A DNA stretch of 64,000 nucleotides. It comes from Rhizobacter sp. Root404. GTDB taxonomy: Bacteria > Pseudomonadota > Gammaproteobacteria > Burkholderiales > Burkholderiaceae_C. Made by a program: the position numbers and the translations under genes. How positions within the stretch are numbered: the first letter of the stretch is position 1; each line of letters opens with the position of its first letter. The DNA lies in assembly GCF_001425865.1 (NCBI RefSeq), contig NZ_LMDS01000006.1, positions 186,001-250,000 of the forward strand, given 5' to 3'. Under the pieces are notes generated by a model. The model was not told where the DNA came from, did no database searches, and saw nothing but the letters and a program-made list of their open reading frames with translations. Below are positions 49,472 to 58,028 of this stretch, piece by piece.

Positions 49472-50786
49472 CCGCCTCCGCGGCGCGCGGCTTCATCAGC
49501 GGCAGCACCGCCAGCACGATCATGCCGACCGCGGCGTCGACCGCCAGCGTCACCGGGTAGCCCCAGCGCGTGATCGCCCAGCCTTGCCACCAGGCGGTGT
49601 AGCTGATCACCAGATTGGACATCGCCATGTACGCGGTGAACTGGGTGGCCGCCACGGCCTTGGTCGTCACGTCCATGAACAGCGCGGTGCGCACGCCGTA
49701 GTACAGGCCCTGGAAGATCGCGAACGACAGGCTCGCGATCCAGAACGCCGCAAGCAACGCGGCCGACGGCTGCGGCCGGTTCGCGGCCTTCAGCTCGACC
49801 GGCATGATCCAGTGCGCCTGCGCCATCGTCCATGCCAGGTACAGCGTCGGCAGCGCGGTCAGGAAGATGAACAGCGCCAGCATGCGGCGCCGGCCGTAGC
49901 GGTCGGACAGCCAGCCGCCGGCGATGCACGCGAACGCGAAGATCACCGTCGAGGCCAGGTTCAGCTGCGCGATCTGGTTGTCCGACAGGCCGAGCTCGAC
50001 CGCGAGATTCGACTGCAGCGCCAGGCTCAGCGCGTACGCGCCGGCCGGCAGCAAGGCCACGACGACGCCGACCAGCGCCGCGCGCGAGCCGGTGAACGCA
50101 CGCCACGAGTCGCGCACGAACGCGGCCAGCTCGCGGCCGATCGCGGCGGCCGCGCTGCCCGGCTGCGGTGGCTGCGGCCCGCGCTTCGGCTCGTTCAGCG
50201 GCAGCACGACGAACACCGTGACCGCGAGGATTGCCGCCATCACGAACACGTAGGTCGAGCTGAACGGCAGCACGTCGGACAGGAACAGCACGCCGGCGCC
50301 GCCGATCGCCTGGCCGATCGAGGCGCCGGCGAACATGAAGCCGTTGGCGGTGCCGCGCTCGGGCTCGGGCAGCACGCCGACCGCGAGCGCGTCGATGGCC
50401 ACGTCCATCGTCGCGGCGAACGCGTTGTGCAGGAAGATGATCGCGGTGAACAGGCCGAGCTGGGTCACGAAGTTCACCGGCATCGCGAGCACCAGCGTGC
50501 CGACCATGCCGAGCTGCATCATCAGGATCCACAGGCGGCGCCGGCCGAAGCGGTCGGTGCTCAGCGTGTCGACGAACGGGCCCATCACCCACTTGAACGC
50601 CCACGGCAGATACAGCGAGCCGACGAAGGCGCCGATCTCGGCCGGGCCGAGCTCCTGGCGTCGCATCTGCGTGGCGATCGCAACGGCCGTGAAGCCGAGC
50701 GGAATGCCCTCGGTCACGTAAAGCAGGAAGAACGCCGCGAGGCGGCCGATGCGGGTCGAGAGGAGGTCGGGCAGGGGCAGGCGCAT
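49452..50786 (-). CDS. MFS transporter, AmpG-like
   Basis: A 444-residue membrane protein with about 12 helices and the MFS loop motif in DRFGRRRLW and DRYGRRRMLA. FLLYVTEGIPLGFTAVAIAT and LYLPWAFKWVMGPFVD resemble the N-terminus of AmpG, the muropeptide importer, and of acetyl-CoA-transporter-like proteins. Substrate is therefore likely, but not certainly, a peptidoglycan fragment. It is followed upstream on the same strand by an ECF sigma factor gene 28 bases away. Confidence 0.82.
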   Translation of the reverse strand: MRLPLPDLLSTRIGRLAAFFLLYVTEGIPLGFTAVAIATQMRRQELGPAEIGAFVGSLYLPWAFKWVMGPFVDTLSTDRFGRRRLWILMMQLGMVGTLVLAMPVNFVTQLGLFTAIIFLHNAFAATMDVAIDALAVGVLPEPERGTANGFMFAGASIGQAIGGAGVLFLSDVLPFSSTYVFVMAAILAVTVFVVLPLNEPKRGPQPPQPGSAAAAIGRELAAFVRDSWRAFTGSRAALVGVVVALLPAGAYALSLALQSNLAVELGLSDNQIAQLNLASTVIFAFACIAGGWLSDRYGRRRMLALFIFLTALPTLYLAWTMAQAHWIMPVELKAANRPQPSAALLAAFWIASLSFAIFQGLYYGVRTALFMDVTTKAVAATQFTAYMAMSNLVISYTAWWQGWAITRWGYPVTLAVDAAVGMIVLAVLPLMKPRAAEAATPAPA

Positions 50787-50814
50787 CGGCCGGATCCTAC
50801 CGAACCCGACCCGC

Positions 50815-51354
50815 TCAGGACAGCAGCTGCTTGCGCGCGCGGTGGATGCGCACGAACAGGTTCTCCTCGCTGATGCCGAGTGCGCGGCACACCTCCTCGG
50901 TGCTCTGCTCCTCCAGCACGCGCAGGCGCATCGCGTCGCGCAGGCCGGGCGGGAGCGCCTCGATCCGTTGGAGCGCGAGCATCAGCAACTGGTGCTGCTC
51001 GGCGACCTGGTCGGGGCGCGGTTGCGGGCACTCGATGTCGCAGACGCCGGATTCGTCGTCGTCGTGGCCGAACGCGTCGTCCAGCGAGTCGGTGCCGGCA
51101 TTGCGACGCACCGCGTCGACGATCTTGTGCTTGAGCACCGCCGTCAGCCACGAGCGCAGCGCAGCCCGGCCGGCGAACACGGCGCGGCCCGAGAGCACGG
51201 CCTCGAACACGTCGTGCACCGCGTCCTCGGCCAGCAGCGGGTCGCGCAGCTTGCGCTGGGCGAAGCGCACCAGGTAGCCGCGGTGCGCGACCATCTCGGT
51301 CCACGAGACGCTGGGGACGAAGGCGGCGGGGTGGGCGGCAGCGGCGGTGTTCAT
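50815..51354 (-). CDS. ECF-type RNA polymerase sigma factor
   Basis: A 179-residue sigma factor. Region 2 spans residues about 20-85 (YLVRFAQRKLRDPLLAEDAV, WLTAVLKHKIVDAVRR) and region 4 about 120-178 (LQRIEALPPGLRDAMRLRVL, STEEVCRALGISEENLFVRI, then HRARKQLL). The linker between them is long and acidic (HDDDES) and contains Cys residues (GVCDIECP). No anti-sigma gene is adjacent. It is divergent from a two-component system. Confidence 0.88.
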   Translation of the reverse strand: MNTAAAAHPAAFVPSVSWTEMVAHRGYLVRFAQRKLRDPLLAEDAVHDVFEAVLSGRAVFAGRAALRSWLTAVLKHKIVDAVRRNAGTDSLDDAFGHDDDESGVCDIECPQPRPDQVAEQHQLLMLALQRIEALPPGLRDAMRLRVLEEQSTEEVCRALGISEENLFVRIHRARKQLLS

Positions 51355-51495
51355 GGGGCGGTGTCCATCGGGTGGCGATGGAATGAACTGTCGGCGGCGC
51401 ACCTCGCGCCCACCTCACCGAACCTCACGGGAAGATCACAATCTCGTCAAGGCGCCGGCGTAAGAGCCGGCGGTTCCGTCCGACCTACGTTGCCC

Positions 51496-52221
51496 ATGCC
51501 GCCTGCCCACATCCTCGTTGCCGAAGACCAGACCGACATCCGCGACCTGCTGGTGATGAACCTGCGCAACGCCGGCTACGAGGTCTCGGCGGTGGGCGAT
51601 GGCGAGGCGGCGCTGGCGCAGCAGCTGGCCGCGCCGGCCGACCTGCTGGTGCTCGACCTGATGATGCCGCGAATGGATGGCCTGGAGGTCTGCAAGGCAC
51701 TGCGCGCCAAGGGCAGCGCGGCACCGATCCTGATGCTGACCGCCAAGTCGACCGAGCTCGACCGCGTGCTCGGCCTCGAACTCGGCGCCGACGACTACCT
51801 GACCAAGCCGTTCTCGCTGGCCGAGCTGCTGGCGCGGGTGAAGGCGCTGCTGCGGCGCGCGCAGCTGCTCGCGGCCGCGCAGGCCGCTGGCGCGGCGGGC
51901 GCCAAGGCGGCCGCGAGCATCCGCAACGGCGAACTCGAGATCCTGCCGGCCAAGCGCCAGGTGCGCTGCCGCGGCGAGTCGATCGAGTTCACCGCGCTCG
52001 AATTCGACCTGCTGCTGCACTTCGCGACACACCCCGGCCACGTGTTCTCGCGCTCGCAGCTGCTGAACGCGGTCTGGGGCTACACCCACGACGGCTACGA
52101 GCACACGGTCACGACCCACATCAACCGCCTGCGGGCCAAGCTCGAGGCCGACCCGATGCGGCCGCAGATCATCCTGACCGCGCGCGGCGCCGGCTACAAG
52201 ATGCGCGATCTCGCGCCATGA
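51496..52221 (+). CDS. OmpR/PhoB-family response regulator
   Basis: A 241-residue response regulator. The receiver domain has acidic residues in VAEDQTD, phospho-acceptor Asp54 in LVLDLMMPRMDG, and Lys in LTKPFSLAEL. A linker rich in Ala (about 120-145) joins the winged-helix DNA-binding domain (TALEFDLLLHFATHPGHVFS, RSQLLNAVWGY, THINRLRAKLE). Its stop overlaps the kinase start by four bases, so the two form one two-component system. Confidence 0.95.
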   Translation: MPPAHILVAEDQTDIRDLLVMNLRNAGYEVSAVGDGEAALAQQLAAPADLLVLDLMMPRMDGLEVCKALRAKGSAAPILMLTAKSTELDRVLGLELGADDYLTKPFSLAELLARVKALLRRAQLLAAAQAAGAAGAKAAASIRNGELEILPAKRQVRCRGESIEFTALEFDLLLHFATHPGHVFSRSQLLNAVWGYTHDGYEHTVTTHINRLRAKLEADPMRPQIILTARGAGYKMRDLAP

Positions 52222-53750
52222 CCGTCCGGCTCAAGCTGGCGCTGGCGATCTTCGCGACCGGCCTGGTCACCGTGCTGCTGGTGGTCGCCACCGTGATCCA
52301 CGCGTTCCAGCGCTTCGAGCACGAGACCACCTACCGCCGCGGCACCGCGTTCCTCGGCCGCGTGGTCGCGAACAACGACTACCTGTTCGAGACCTACGAA
52401 GGCGAGCCGGACAAGTTCCGCGGCTGGCTGCGCAACATGGTGCTGTTCGAGCCGGACACGCAGCTCTACCTCTTGGCGCTCGACGGCGCGGTGCTCGCGA
52501 GCAGCGGCAACGCGAAGATCCCGCCCGGCTTCAAGGTGGCGCTCATGCCGGTGCTGCAGGCGGTCGGCCACCCCGACGCGGCCTACGTGATGGGCGACGA
52601 CCCGGAGCGCATGGACGCCAACGCCGTCGTCGCGGTCCAACCGGTGCGTCGCGCGACGATGAGCGCCGGCGACGCGGTGGTCGGCTACCTGTACCTCGTG
52701 CTGCACACCGGTCCGCCGCCCGGCGCCGACGCGCCCGGGCGCTGGAGCGACCTGCGCATGAGCTTCGGCCGGCCGGCGCTCGGGCTGATCGTCGCGGTGG
52801 TCGCGTTCACGACGCTGCTGTCGGTCCTGATCATCGTCTCGGTCACGCGGCCGCTGCGGCGCCTGACCGACGCCGTCTCGACGATCTCCCAGCGCGGCCT
52901 CGACGCCGGCCTGGCCGGCGCGCCGACCGCGCTGCCCGCCGTCACGCGCGACGAATTCGGCCAGCTGACGCGCGCGTTCGAGATGATGCTGGCGACGCTG
53001 CGCCGGCAGTGGACCGAATTGCGCCGGCTCGATCACTTCCGCCGGGAGGGCGTCAGCAACCTGTCGCACGACCTGCGCTCGCCGCTGACCGCGACGGTTG
53101 CGTGCCTGGAGACGCTCGACGAGCGCTGGGCCGGCGATGCCGCGCGCGGCGAGGACCGCCGCCTGGTCGAGGTCGCGCTGCGCAACACCCGCAACGCCGC
53201 GCGGCTGGTGCAGTCGCTGGGCGACCTGGCCAAGCTCGACGAGCCGCAGTTCGCGCTGCACGCCGAGGTCGTCGACCTGGGCGAGTTGCTCGACGACATC
53301 GCGCTGCGCTTCGCCGAGCGCGCCGCGCAGCAGGGCATCACGCTGGAAGCCGCGCGCCCCGCCGACGAGATGCGCGCGCTGCCGATCGCCCGCGTCGACA
53401 TCGAACTCTTCGAGCGCGCGATCGCCAACCTGGTCGACAACGCGCTGAAGTTCTGCCCGCCCGGCGCGCGGATCACGCTGGGCGCCATGGCGGTCGACGG
53501 CCGCGTCGAGGTCAGCGTCTCGGACACCGGCCCCGGCATCGCCGCGGCCGACCTGCCGCACCTGTTCGACCGCTTCTACCAGAGCCGCCACAGCGTCGCC
53601 CCCGCCACCGGCGAGGGCGGCAAAGGCCTGGGCCTGGCGATCGTCAAACGGATCGCTGAGCTCCATGATGGTGCGGTGGCGGTGACCAGCGCGCCCGGTG
53701 CCGGCACCACCGTGCGCCTGACCCTGCCAGCCGCCGCGACGCCCGGTTGA
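52218..53750 (+). CDS. sensor histidine kinase
   Basis: A 510-residue inner-membrane kinase, partner of the regulator just upstream. Two membrane helices (about residues 7-28 and 190-212) flank a periplasmic sensor domain of about 160 residues with no clear family. Then come HAMP, HisKA with His284 in NLSHDLRSPLTA, and the ATPase domain (NLVDNALKFCPPG, DTGPGI, GKGLGLAIVKRI). The signal is unknown. The downstream genes are a TauE/SafE transporter and sox genes, but separated by a terminator. Confidence 0.94.
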   Translation: MTVRLKLALAIFATGLVTVLLVVATVIHAFQRFEHETTYRRGTAFLGRVVANNDYLFETYEGEPDKFRGWLRNMVLFEPDTQLYLLALDGAVLASSGNAKIPPGFKVALMPVLQAVGHPDAAYVMGDDPERMDANAVVAVQPVRRATMSAGDAVVGYLYLVLHTGPPPGADAPGRWSDLRMSFGRPALGLIVAVVAFTTLLSVLIIVSVTRPLRRLTDAVSTISQRGLDAGLAGAPTALPAVTRDEFGQLTRAFEMMLATLRRQWTELRRLDHFRREGVSNLSHDLRSPLTATVACLETLDERWAGDAARGEDRRLVEVALRNTRNAARLVQSLGDLAKLDEPQFALHAEVVDLGELLDDIALRFAERAAQQGITLEAARPADEMRALPIARVDIELFERAIANLVDNALKFCPPGARITLGAMAVDGRVEVSVSDTGPGIAAADLPHLFDRFYQSRHSVAPATGEGGKGLGLAIVKRIAELHDGAVAVTSAPGAGTTVRLTLPAAATPG

Positions 53751-53944
53751 CGATTCCTCAGAATCCCGGCCGGGAAACCCCTAGTGCACCGGTTCCGGGA
53801 CACGCCTACAGTCCGGGTTCTCGCGGCAGGCACCTTCGTGGTGCCGCGCAGGGCGGGGCTGAGGAGACAGAGACAACGCACCCAGGCGACACGCCCGCGG
53901 TCGCGAACGATACGCAGGCCGCCATGCGCGCCGATGCAAAATGC

Positions 53945-53976
53945 GAAGGGCGTCAGTTGATCCTGACGCCCTTTTC
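53945..53976 (+). terminator. strong intrinsic terminator/attenuator before the TauE/SafE gene
   Basis: A perfect 11-bp stem (AAGGGCGTCAG with CTGACGCCCTT, loop TTGATC) runs into four T. It ends only 22-25 bases before the start of the next coding region. It closes either the two-component transcript or a short RNA from the gap at 53751-53944. Confidence 0.8.
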
Positions 53977-53997
53977 CATTTCTCCGGACCGTTTCCT

Positions 53998-54759
53998 TTG
54001 CTTGAGACCGCCATCGTCACGCTGGCTGCCCTGTTCGCCGGCTGTGTCGATGCGATCGTCGGGGGCGGCGGGCTGATCCTCGTTCCCGCGCTGTTCAGCG
54101 TCTTTCCGAACGCGCCCCCCGCCACGCTGCTGGGCACCAACAAGGCGACCGGCGTCTGGGGCACGGCCTGGGCGACGCGGCAGTTCGCGCGCCGGGTGCA
54201 GATCCCGTGGAGCGCGATGGTGCCGGCCGCGCTGGTCGCCGCGCTCGGCAGCCTGGCCGGCGCCTGGACCCTGACGCTGGTCAGCGCCGACGGCCTGCGC
54301 AAGGCGCTGCCGATCGTGCTCGTCGCGGTGCTGGCGTACACGCTGGTCCGCAAGGACCTGGGCATCACGCACGCGCCGGCGCTGCGCGGTCGGCACCAGG
54401 CGGCGGCCGCGGCGGCGATCGGCGGCGTGATCGGCTTCTACGACGGCTTCTTCGGCCCGGGGGCCGGCAGCTTTTTCGTGTTCGCGCTGGTGCGGTTGCT
54501 CGGCTTCGACTTCCTGAACGCCAGCGCCAGCGCGAAGCTGATGAACACCGCGACCAACCTCGCGGCGCTCGCGCTGCTGGCCCTGAAAGGCCATGTGTGG
54601 TGGCACGTGGCCGCGGTGATGGCCGTCGCCAACGTCACCGGCAGCCTGATCGGCACGAGGCTCGCGCTGAAACACGGCGCCGGCTTCGTGCGCGTGGTGT
54701 TCATCGGCGTGGTCGCGGCGCTGATCCTGAAGACCGGCTGGGACGCCTTCGGCCGCTGA
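53998..54759 (+). CDS. TSUP (TauE/SafE) family transporter
   Basis: A 253-residue membrane protein with about eight helices, of the sulfite exporter TauE/SafE family. Family marks are LFAGCVDAIVGGGGLILVPA, LGTNKATGVWGTA, GFYDGFFGPGAGSFFVFALV and NVTGSLIGTRLAL. It likely moves a sulfur-containing or carboxylate anion; sox genes lie 1 kb downstream, which fits sulfite or a related compound. The frame is open to 53941 but that stretch is the terminator hairpin, so I start at TTG 53998. Confidence 0.87.
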   Translation: MLETAIVTLAALFAGCVDAIVGGGGLILVPALFSVFPNAPPATLLGTNKATGVWGTAWATRQFARRVQIPWSAMVPAALVAALGSLAGAWTLTLVSADGLRKALPIVLVAVLAYTLVRKDLGITHAPALRGRHQAAAAAAIGGVIGFYDGFFGPGAGSFFVFALVRLLGFDFLNASASAKLMNTATNLAALALLALKGHVWWHVAAVMAVANVTGSLIGTRLALKHGAGFVRVVFIGVVAALILKTGWDAFGR

Positions 54760-54762
54760 ACT

Positions 54763-54785
54763 GCGGGGCGAGCACCCCGCTTTTC
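54763..54785 (+). terminator. intrinsic terminator of the TauE/SafE gene
   Basis: GCGGGG, a six-base loop, CCCCGC, then TTTTC, four bases after the stop codon. Compact and convincing. Confidence 0.75.
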
Positions 54786-54852
54786 GGGCGACGGGGCGCG
54801 GCGCGAGTGCCTAGGATGCAAGCTGTCCTCGCTTCGCTGCCGAAAGCCGCCC

Positions 54853-55677
54853 ATGCCCGTCGACCCCGCCCTGCGCTCGCTGAACATCGACATCCCGTCG
54901 CAGCCGGAGTCGCTCGTCACGCTGTCGACGATGCTGGCGGACGAGAACATCAACCTGCAGGCCGTCAGCGCGCTGATCTCGGGCGACATGGCGCTGGCCT
55001 CGGCCGTGCTGAAGGCGGTCAACTCGTCGCTGTACGGGTTGCGCGGGCGCGTGCAGTCGGTTCAGCAGGCCATCACCCACCTCGGCACGCGCGAAGTCGC
55101 GTCGGTCACCTTCGCGATGGGGCTCAAGGCCGTGTTCCCGGCCGGCCCGGAACTCACGCCGATCTGGGAGCGCGCCAGCGTGCGCGGGCTGCTGATGGGC
55201 CGCATCGGGCAGGCGATCGGTGTCGACCCGTGGGCCGCGCACTCGGCCGGCCTGTTCGAGGAATGCGGCAAGGCCGTGCTGCTGCGGCATGCGACGACGC
55301 GCTACCGCGAGCTGCTGGCGCAGGCCGCCGACGACGAGGAGCTGCTGATGCTCGAGCACCAGGAGTTCGGCGTCAGCCACGACGCGCTCGGCGCCGCGCT
55401 GTGCGAGAGCTGGGGCCTCGCGCCCGCGGCGGTCGCGAGCGTGCGCTTCCACGTGCTGGTGATCTCGACGCGCGAACTGCCGATGCAGCTGCCGCGGCGC
55501 GGCATCTGTGCGTTGTCGGCGCTGGCCCATGCGCTGATGACCGACCCGGATTCGCTCGACGAGGTCGCGCAGGCGGTCGCGCCTCAGGCCGGCCTGGACC
55601 CGACCCTGGTGCTGCGCGGCGCGCGCAAGATCCAGGAGCAGATCGAGGCGGCGGTCGCTCGCGAAGCTGCGGACTGA
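54853..55677 (+). CDS. HDOD-domain protein
   Basis: A 274-residue protein made mainly of one HDOD domain, a relative of HD phosphohydrolases that usually lacks catalytic residues and acts in signalling. Marks are IPSQPESLVTLSTMLADENI, LVSGDMALASAVLKAVNSSL (as LISGDMALA here), QSVQQAITHLGTREV and HSAGLFEECGKAVLL. It is flanked by the TauE/SafE gene and the sox operon, without obvious coupling to either. Confidence 0.88.
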   Translation: MPVDPALRSLNIDIPSQPESLVTLSTMLADENINLQAVSALISGDMALASAVLKAVNSSLYGLRGRVQSVQQAITHLGTREVASVTFAMGLKAVFPAGPELTPIWERASVRGLLMGRIGQAIGVDPWAAHSAGLFEECGKAVLLRHATTRYRELLAQAADDEELLMLEHQEFGVSHDALGAALCESWGLAPAAVASVRFHVLVISTRELPMQLPRRGICALSALAHALMTDPDSLDEVAQAVAPQAGLDPTLVLRGARKIQEQIEAAVAREAAD

Positions 55678-55802
55678 CGCGCCGCGCGGGCCTCGGGAAT
55701 ATCCCTGACTCGGCGCGGTTCTCGCGCCGCGCAACCTGCGGGGGCGCGCATTCGGCCCTACAGTTCCGGCTCGGCGCGATGGCCGCGCAAGGAATCCACT
55801 TC

Positions 55803-56261
55803 ATGCAAACCCGACGAGAGATGATGAGCCGCAGCGCCGCGGTGGCCATGCTGCTGGCCGGCGCCGGCGTGCTGCCCGCGCACGCCCAGAGCGCGTGGAA
55901 CAAGGCGGCGTTCGAAGGCAAGTCCATCGACGACGTGATCAAGGGCCTCGGCATCGCCAAGCCGGTCGAGAGCAAGGACATCGTCTTCACCGCGCCCGAC
56001 ATCGCCGAGAACGGCGCGGTCGTGCCGATCGGCGCCGCCACCTCGCTGCCCGGCGTCAAGCGCATCGCCTTCCTGGTCGAGAAGAACCCGACCACGCTGG
56101 CCGGCGTGTTCGAGTTCACCGACGCGGTCGAGGCCAGCGTCAAGACGCGCATCAAGATGGGCCAGACCTCCAACGTGCTCGCGGTCGCGATCACCGGCGA
56201 CGGCAAGGTCCTGTACGCGCAAAAAGAGGTCAAGGTCACTTTGGGCGGCTGCGGCGGCTAA
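55803..56261 (+). CDS. soxY: thiosulfate-oxidation carrier protein SoxY
   Basis: A 152-residue periplasmic carrier on whose C-terminal Cys the sulfur intermediates of the Sox pathway are bound. The conserved end GGCGG is exact, with Cys150. A twin-Arg signal (TRREMMSRSAAVAMLLAGAG, ending AHAQ) indicates Tat export, probably together with SoxZ. First gene of soxYZAX; AAGGAA lies 9 bases before the ATG. Confidence 0.96.
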   Translation: MQTRREMMSRSAAVAMLLAGAGVLPAHAQSAWNKAAFEGKSIDDVIKGLGIAKPVESKDIVFTAPDIAENGAVVPIGAATSLPGVKRIAFLVEKNPTTLAGVFEFTDAVEASVKTRIKMGQTSNVLAVAITGDGKVLYAQKEVKVTLGGCGG

Positions 56262-56275
56262 CAGGAGTACAGAAC

Positions 56276-56587
56276 ATGTCCGACCCGATGCGCATCCGCG
56301 CGCAAGTGCAAGGCAGCGGCGCCGTCGTGCGCGTGCTGATGAGCCACGAGATGGAGACCGGCCAGCGCAAGGACGCCGCCGGCAAGACGATCCCCGCCTG
56401 GCACATCACGGAGGTCACCGCCGCGCTGAACGGCAAGACCGTGATGACCGCGCAGTGGGGCACCGCGATCGCGAAGAACCCGTTCACCGAGTTCGTCGTC
56501 AAGGGGGCGAAGGCCGGCGACAAGATCACCGTGACCTGGGTCGACAACCGCGGCGACAAACGCAGCGACGAGGCCGTCGTCGCATGA
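56276..56587 (+). CDS. soxZ: thiosulfate-oxidation complex protein SoxZ
   Basis: A 103-residue partner of SoxY. It is an immunoglobulin-like protein without its own signal, carried out with SoxY. Marks are MRIRAQVQGSGAVVRVLMSH, MSHEMETGQRKDAAGK, HITEVTAALNG and NPFTEFVVKGAKAGDKI. CAGGAG is well placed before the ATG. It lies 14 bases after soxY, and its stop overlaps the soxA start. Confidence 0.96.
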   Translation: MSDPMRIRAQVQGSGAVVRVLMSHEMETGQRKDAAGKTIPAWHITEVTAALNGKTVMTAQWGTAIAKNPFTEFVVKGAKAGDKITVTWVDNRGDKRSDEAVVA

Positions 56588-57384
56588 AGGCGCTGCGCAT
56601 GGCGGCGCTGGCCGCGGTCGCGCTCGCCAGCGCCGGCGCACAGGCGCAGACGAGCGCCGCGGACGGCATCGCGCAGTACCGCGCGCTGCTGGCCGACGGC
56701 AACCCCGCCGAACTGTGGGAGGCCAAGGGCGAGGCGCTGTGGAAGAGCCGGCGCGGCCCGAAGAACGCCTCGCTCGAAGCGTGCGACCTGGGCAAGGGCC
56801 CCGGCGTCGTGAAGGGCGCGTTCGTCGAGCTGCCGCGCTACTTCGTCGACACCCAGCGGGTGCAGGACCTGGAGTCGCGCCTGCTCAGCTGCATGGAGAC
56901 GCAGCAGGGCTTCAAGGCCAGCGAGATCGCGGCGACACCGTTCGGCCGCGGCGAACAGGCCAACATCGAGGCGCTGGTGGCCTACATCTCGGCCGAGTCG
57001 CGCGGGCTGAAGTTCAACCTGCCGCAGGCGCATGCCGCCGAGCGCCAGATGTACGAGGTCGGCAAGCGGGTGTTCTTCTTCCGCGGCGGGCCGTACGACT
57101 TCGCGTGCGCGTCCTGCCACGGCGAGGCCGGCAAGCGCATCCGCCTGCAGGACCTGCCGAACCTGACGGTGAACCCCGGCGACGGCGTCGGTTTCGCGGC
57201 CTGGCCGGCGTACCGCGTGTCGAGCGGCGAGCTGTGGGGCATGCAGCGGCGGCTGAACGACTGCTACCGCCAGCAGCGCTTCCCGTACCCGGGCTATGCG
57301 TCGGACGCGACCATCGCGCTCGGCGTCTACATGGGCGTGCAGGCCAAGGGCGCGGCGTCGACCGCGCCGGCGATCAAGCGGTGA
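56584..57384 (+). CDS. soxA: thiosulfate-oxidation c-type cytochrome SoxA
   Basis: A 266-residue periplasmic cytochrome which with SoxX couples thiosulfate to SoxY. A signal peptide (residues 1-21, ending GAQAQ) is followed by a first half in which the haem site is replaced by ACDLGKGPG. One haem c site is CASCHGEAGKR, and the Cys axial ligand, modified to persulfide in known SoxA, is in NDCYRQQRFPYP. It is thus the single-haem form. The ATG overlaps the soxZ stop. Confidence 0.94.
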   Translation: MKALRMAALAAVALASAGAQAQTSAADGIAQYRALLADGNPAELWEAKGEALWKSRRGPKNASLEACDLGKGPGVVKGAFVELPRYFVDTQRVQDLESRLLSCMETQQGFKASEIAATPFGRGEQANIEALVAYISAESRGLKFNLPQAHAAERQMYEVGKRVFFFRGGPYDFACASCHGEAGKRIRLQDLPNLTVNPGDGVGFAAWPAYRVSSGELWGMQRRLNDCYRQQRFPYPGYASDATIALGVYMGVQAKGAASTAPAIKR

Positions 57385-58028
57385 ACGACATGAGCATCCC
57401 CACCCGAACCTTCGCACTCGCGGCCGTGGCGCTCGTCGCCGGCTGCAGCAGCGCGCCGAATCCGCAGGAGACCCAGCGCGTCACGCAAGGCGTCATCCAG
57501 TCGTCGTTCCGCGAGCAGGGCATCGCCAAGCTCGACCGGTTGACGCAGGACGAGGTCCAGCAGGCCTGCTCGGCCGAGCAGCCGCCGCCGCCCGACGTGA
57601 TCAAGCGCCTCGAAGCCGCCCAGCTGGCGACCGTGAAGTGGCCGACCGACGGGGTCTACCTCGGCGACTGGAAGGTCGGCGAGGCACTGGCGCAGAACGG
57701 CCGCGGCATGACCTGGACCGACCCGGCCGGCGTGCCCGCCGGCGGCAACTGCTACAACTGCCACCAGATCAGCAAGGCCGAGATCTCGTACGGCACGATC
57801 GGCCCGAGCCTGTACCACTACGGCAAGCTGCGCGGCGTGACCGACCCGGCCGATCCGAGATCGGCCGCGATCGTCCAGTACACCTGGGGCAAGCTGTGGA
57901 ACGCCAAGGCCTACAACGCCTGCTCCGGCATGCCGCGCTTCGGCCACGCCGGCGTGCTGACGCAGGCGCAGATCAAGGATCTGATGGCGCTGCTGCTGGA
58001 CCCGAAATCGCCGGTGAACGCGCAGTAG
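57381..58028 (+). CDS. soxX: thiosulfate-oxidation c-type cytochrome SoxX
   Basis: A 215-residue monohaem cytochrome, partner of SoxA. The haem site is CYNCHQIS and the distal Met is in CSGMPRFG. The N-terminus has a lipobox-like LVAGC, so SoxX may be a lipoprotein. The GTG at 57381 overlaps the soxA stop; an ATG at 57390 is possible. It is the last sox gene here: soxB does not follow. Its 3' end overlaps the convergent CPBP gene by 56 bases. Confidence 0.92.
   Translation: MNDMSIPTRTFALAAVALVAGCSSAPNPQETQRVTQGVIQSSFREQGIAKLDRLTQDEVQQACSAEQPPPPDVIKRLEAAQLATVKWPTDGVYLGDWKVGEALAQNGRGMTWTDPAGVPAGGNCYNCHQISKAEISYGTIGPSLYHYGKLRGVTDPADPRSAAIVQYTWGKLWNAKAYNACSGMPRFGHAGVLTQAQIKDLMALLLDPKSPVNAQ

Noticed and set aside
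55695..55705. GGGA-ATA-TCCC before soxY as a SoxR operator
   Set aside because: Four-base arms are too short to separate from chance, and no sox regulator gene is in the window.
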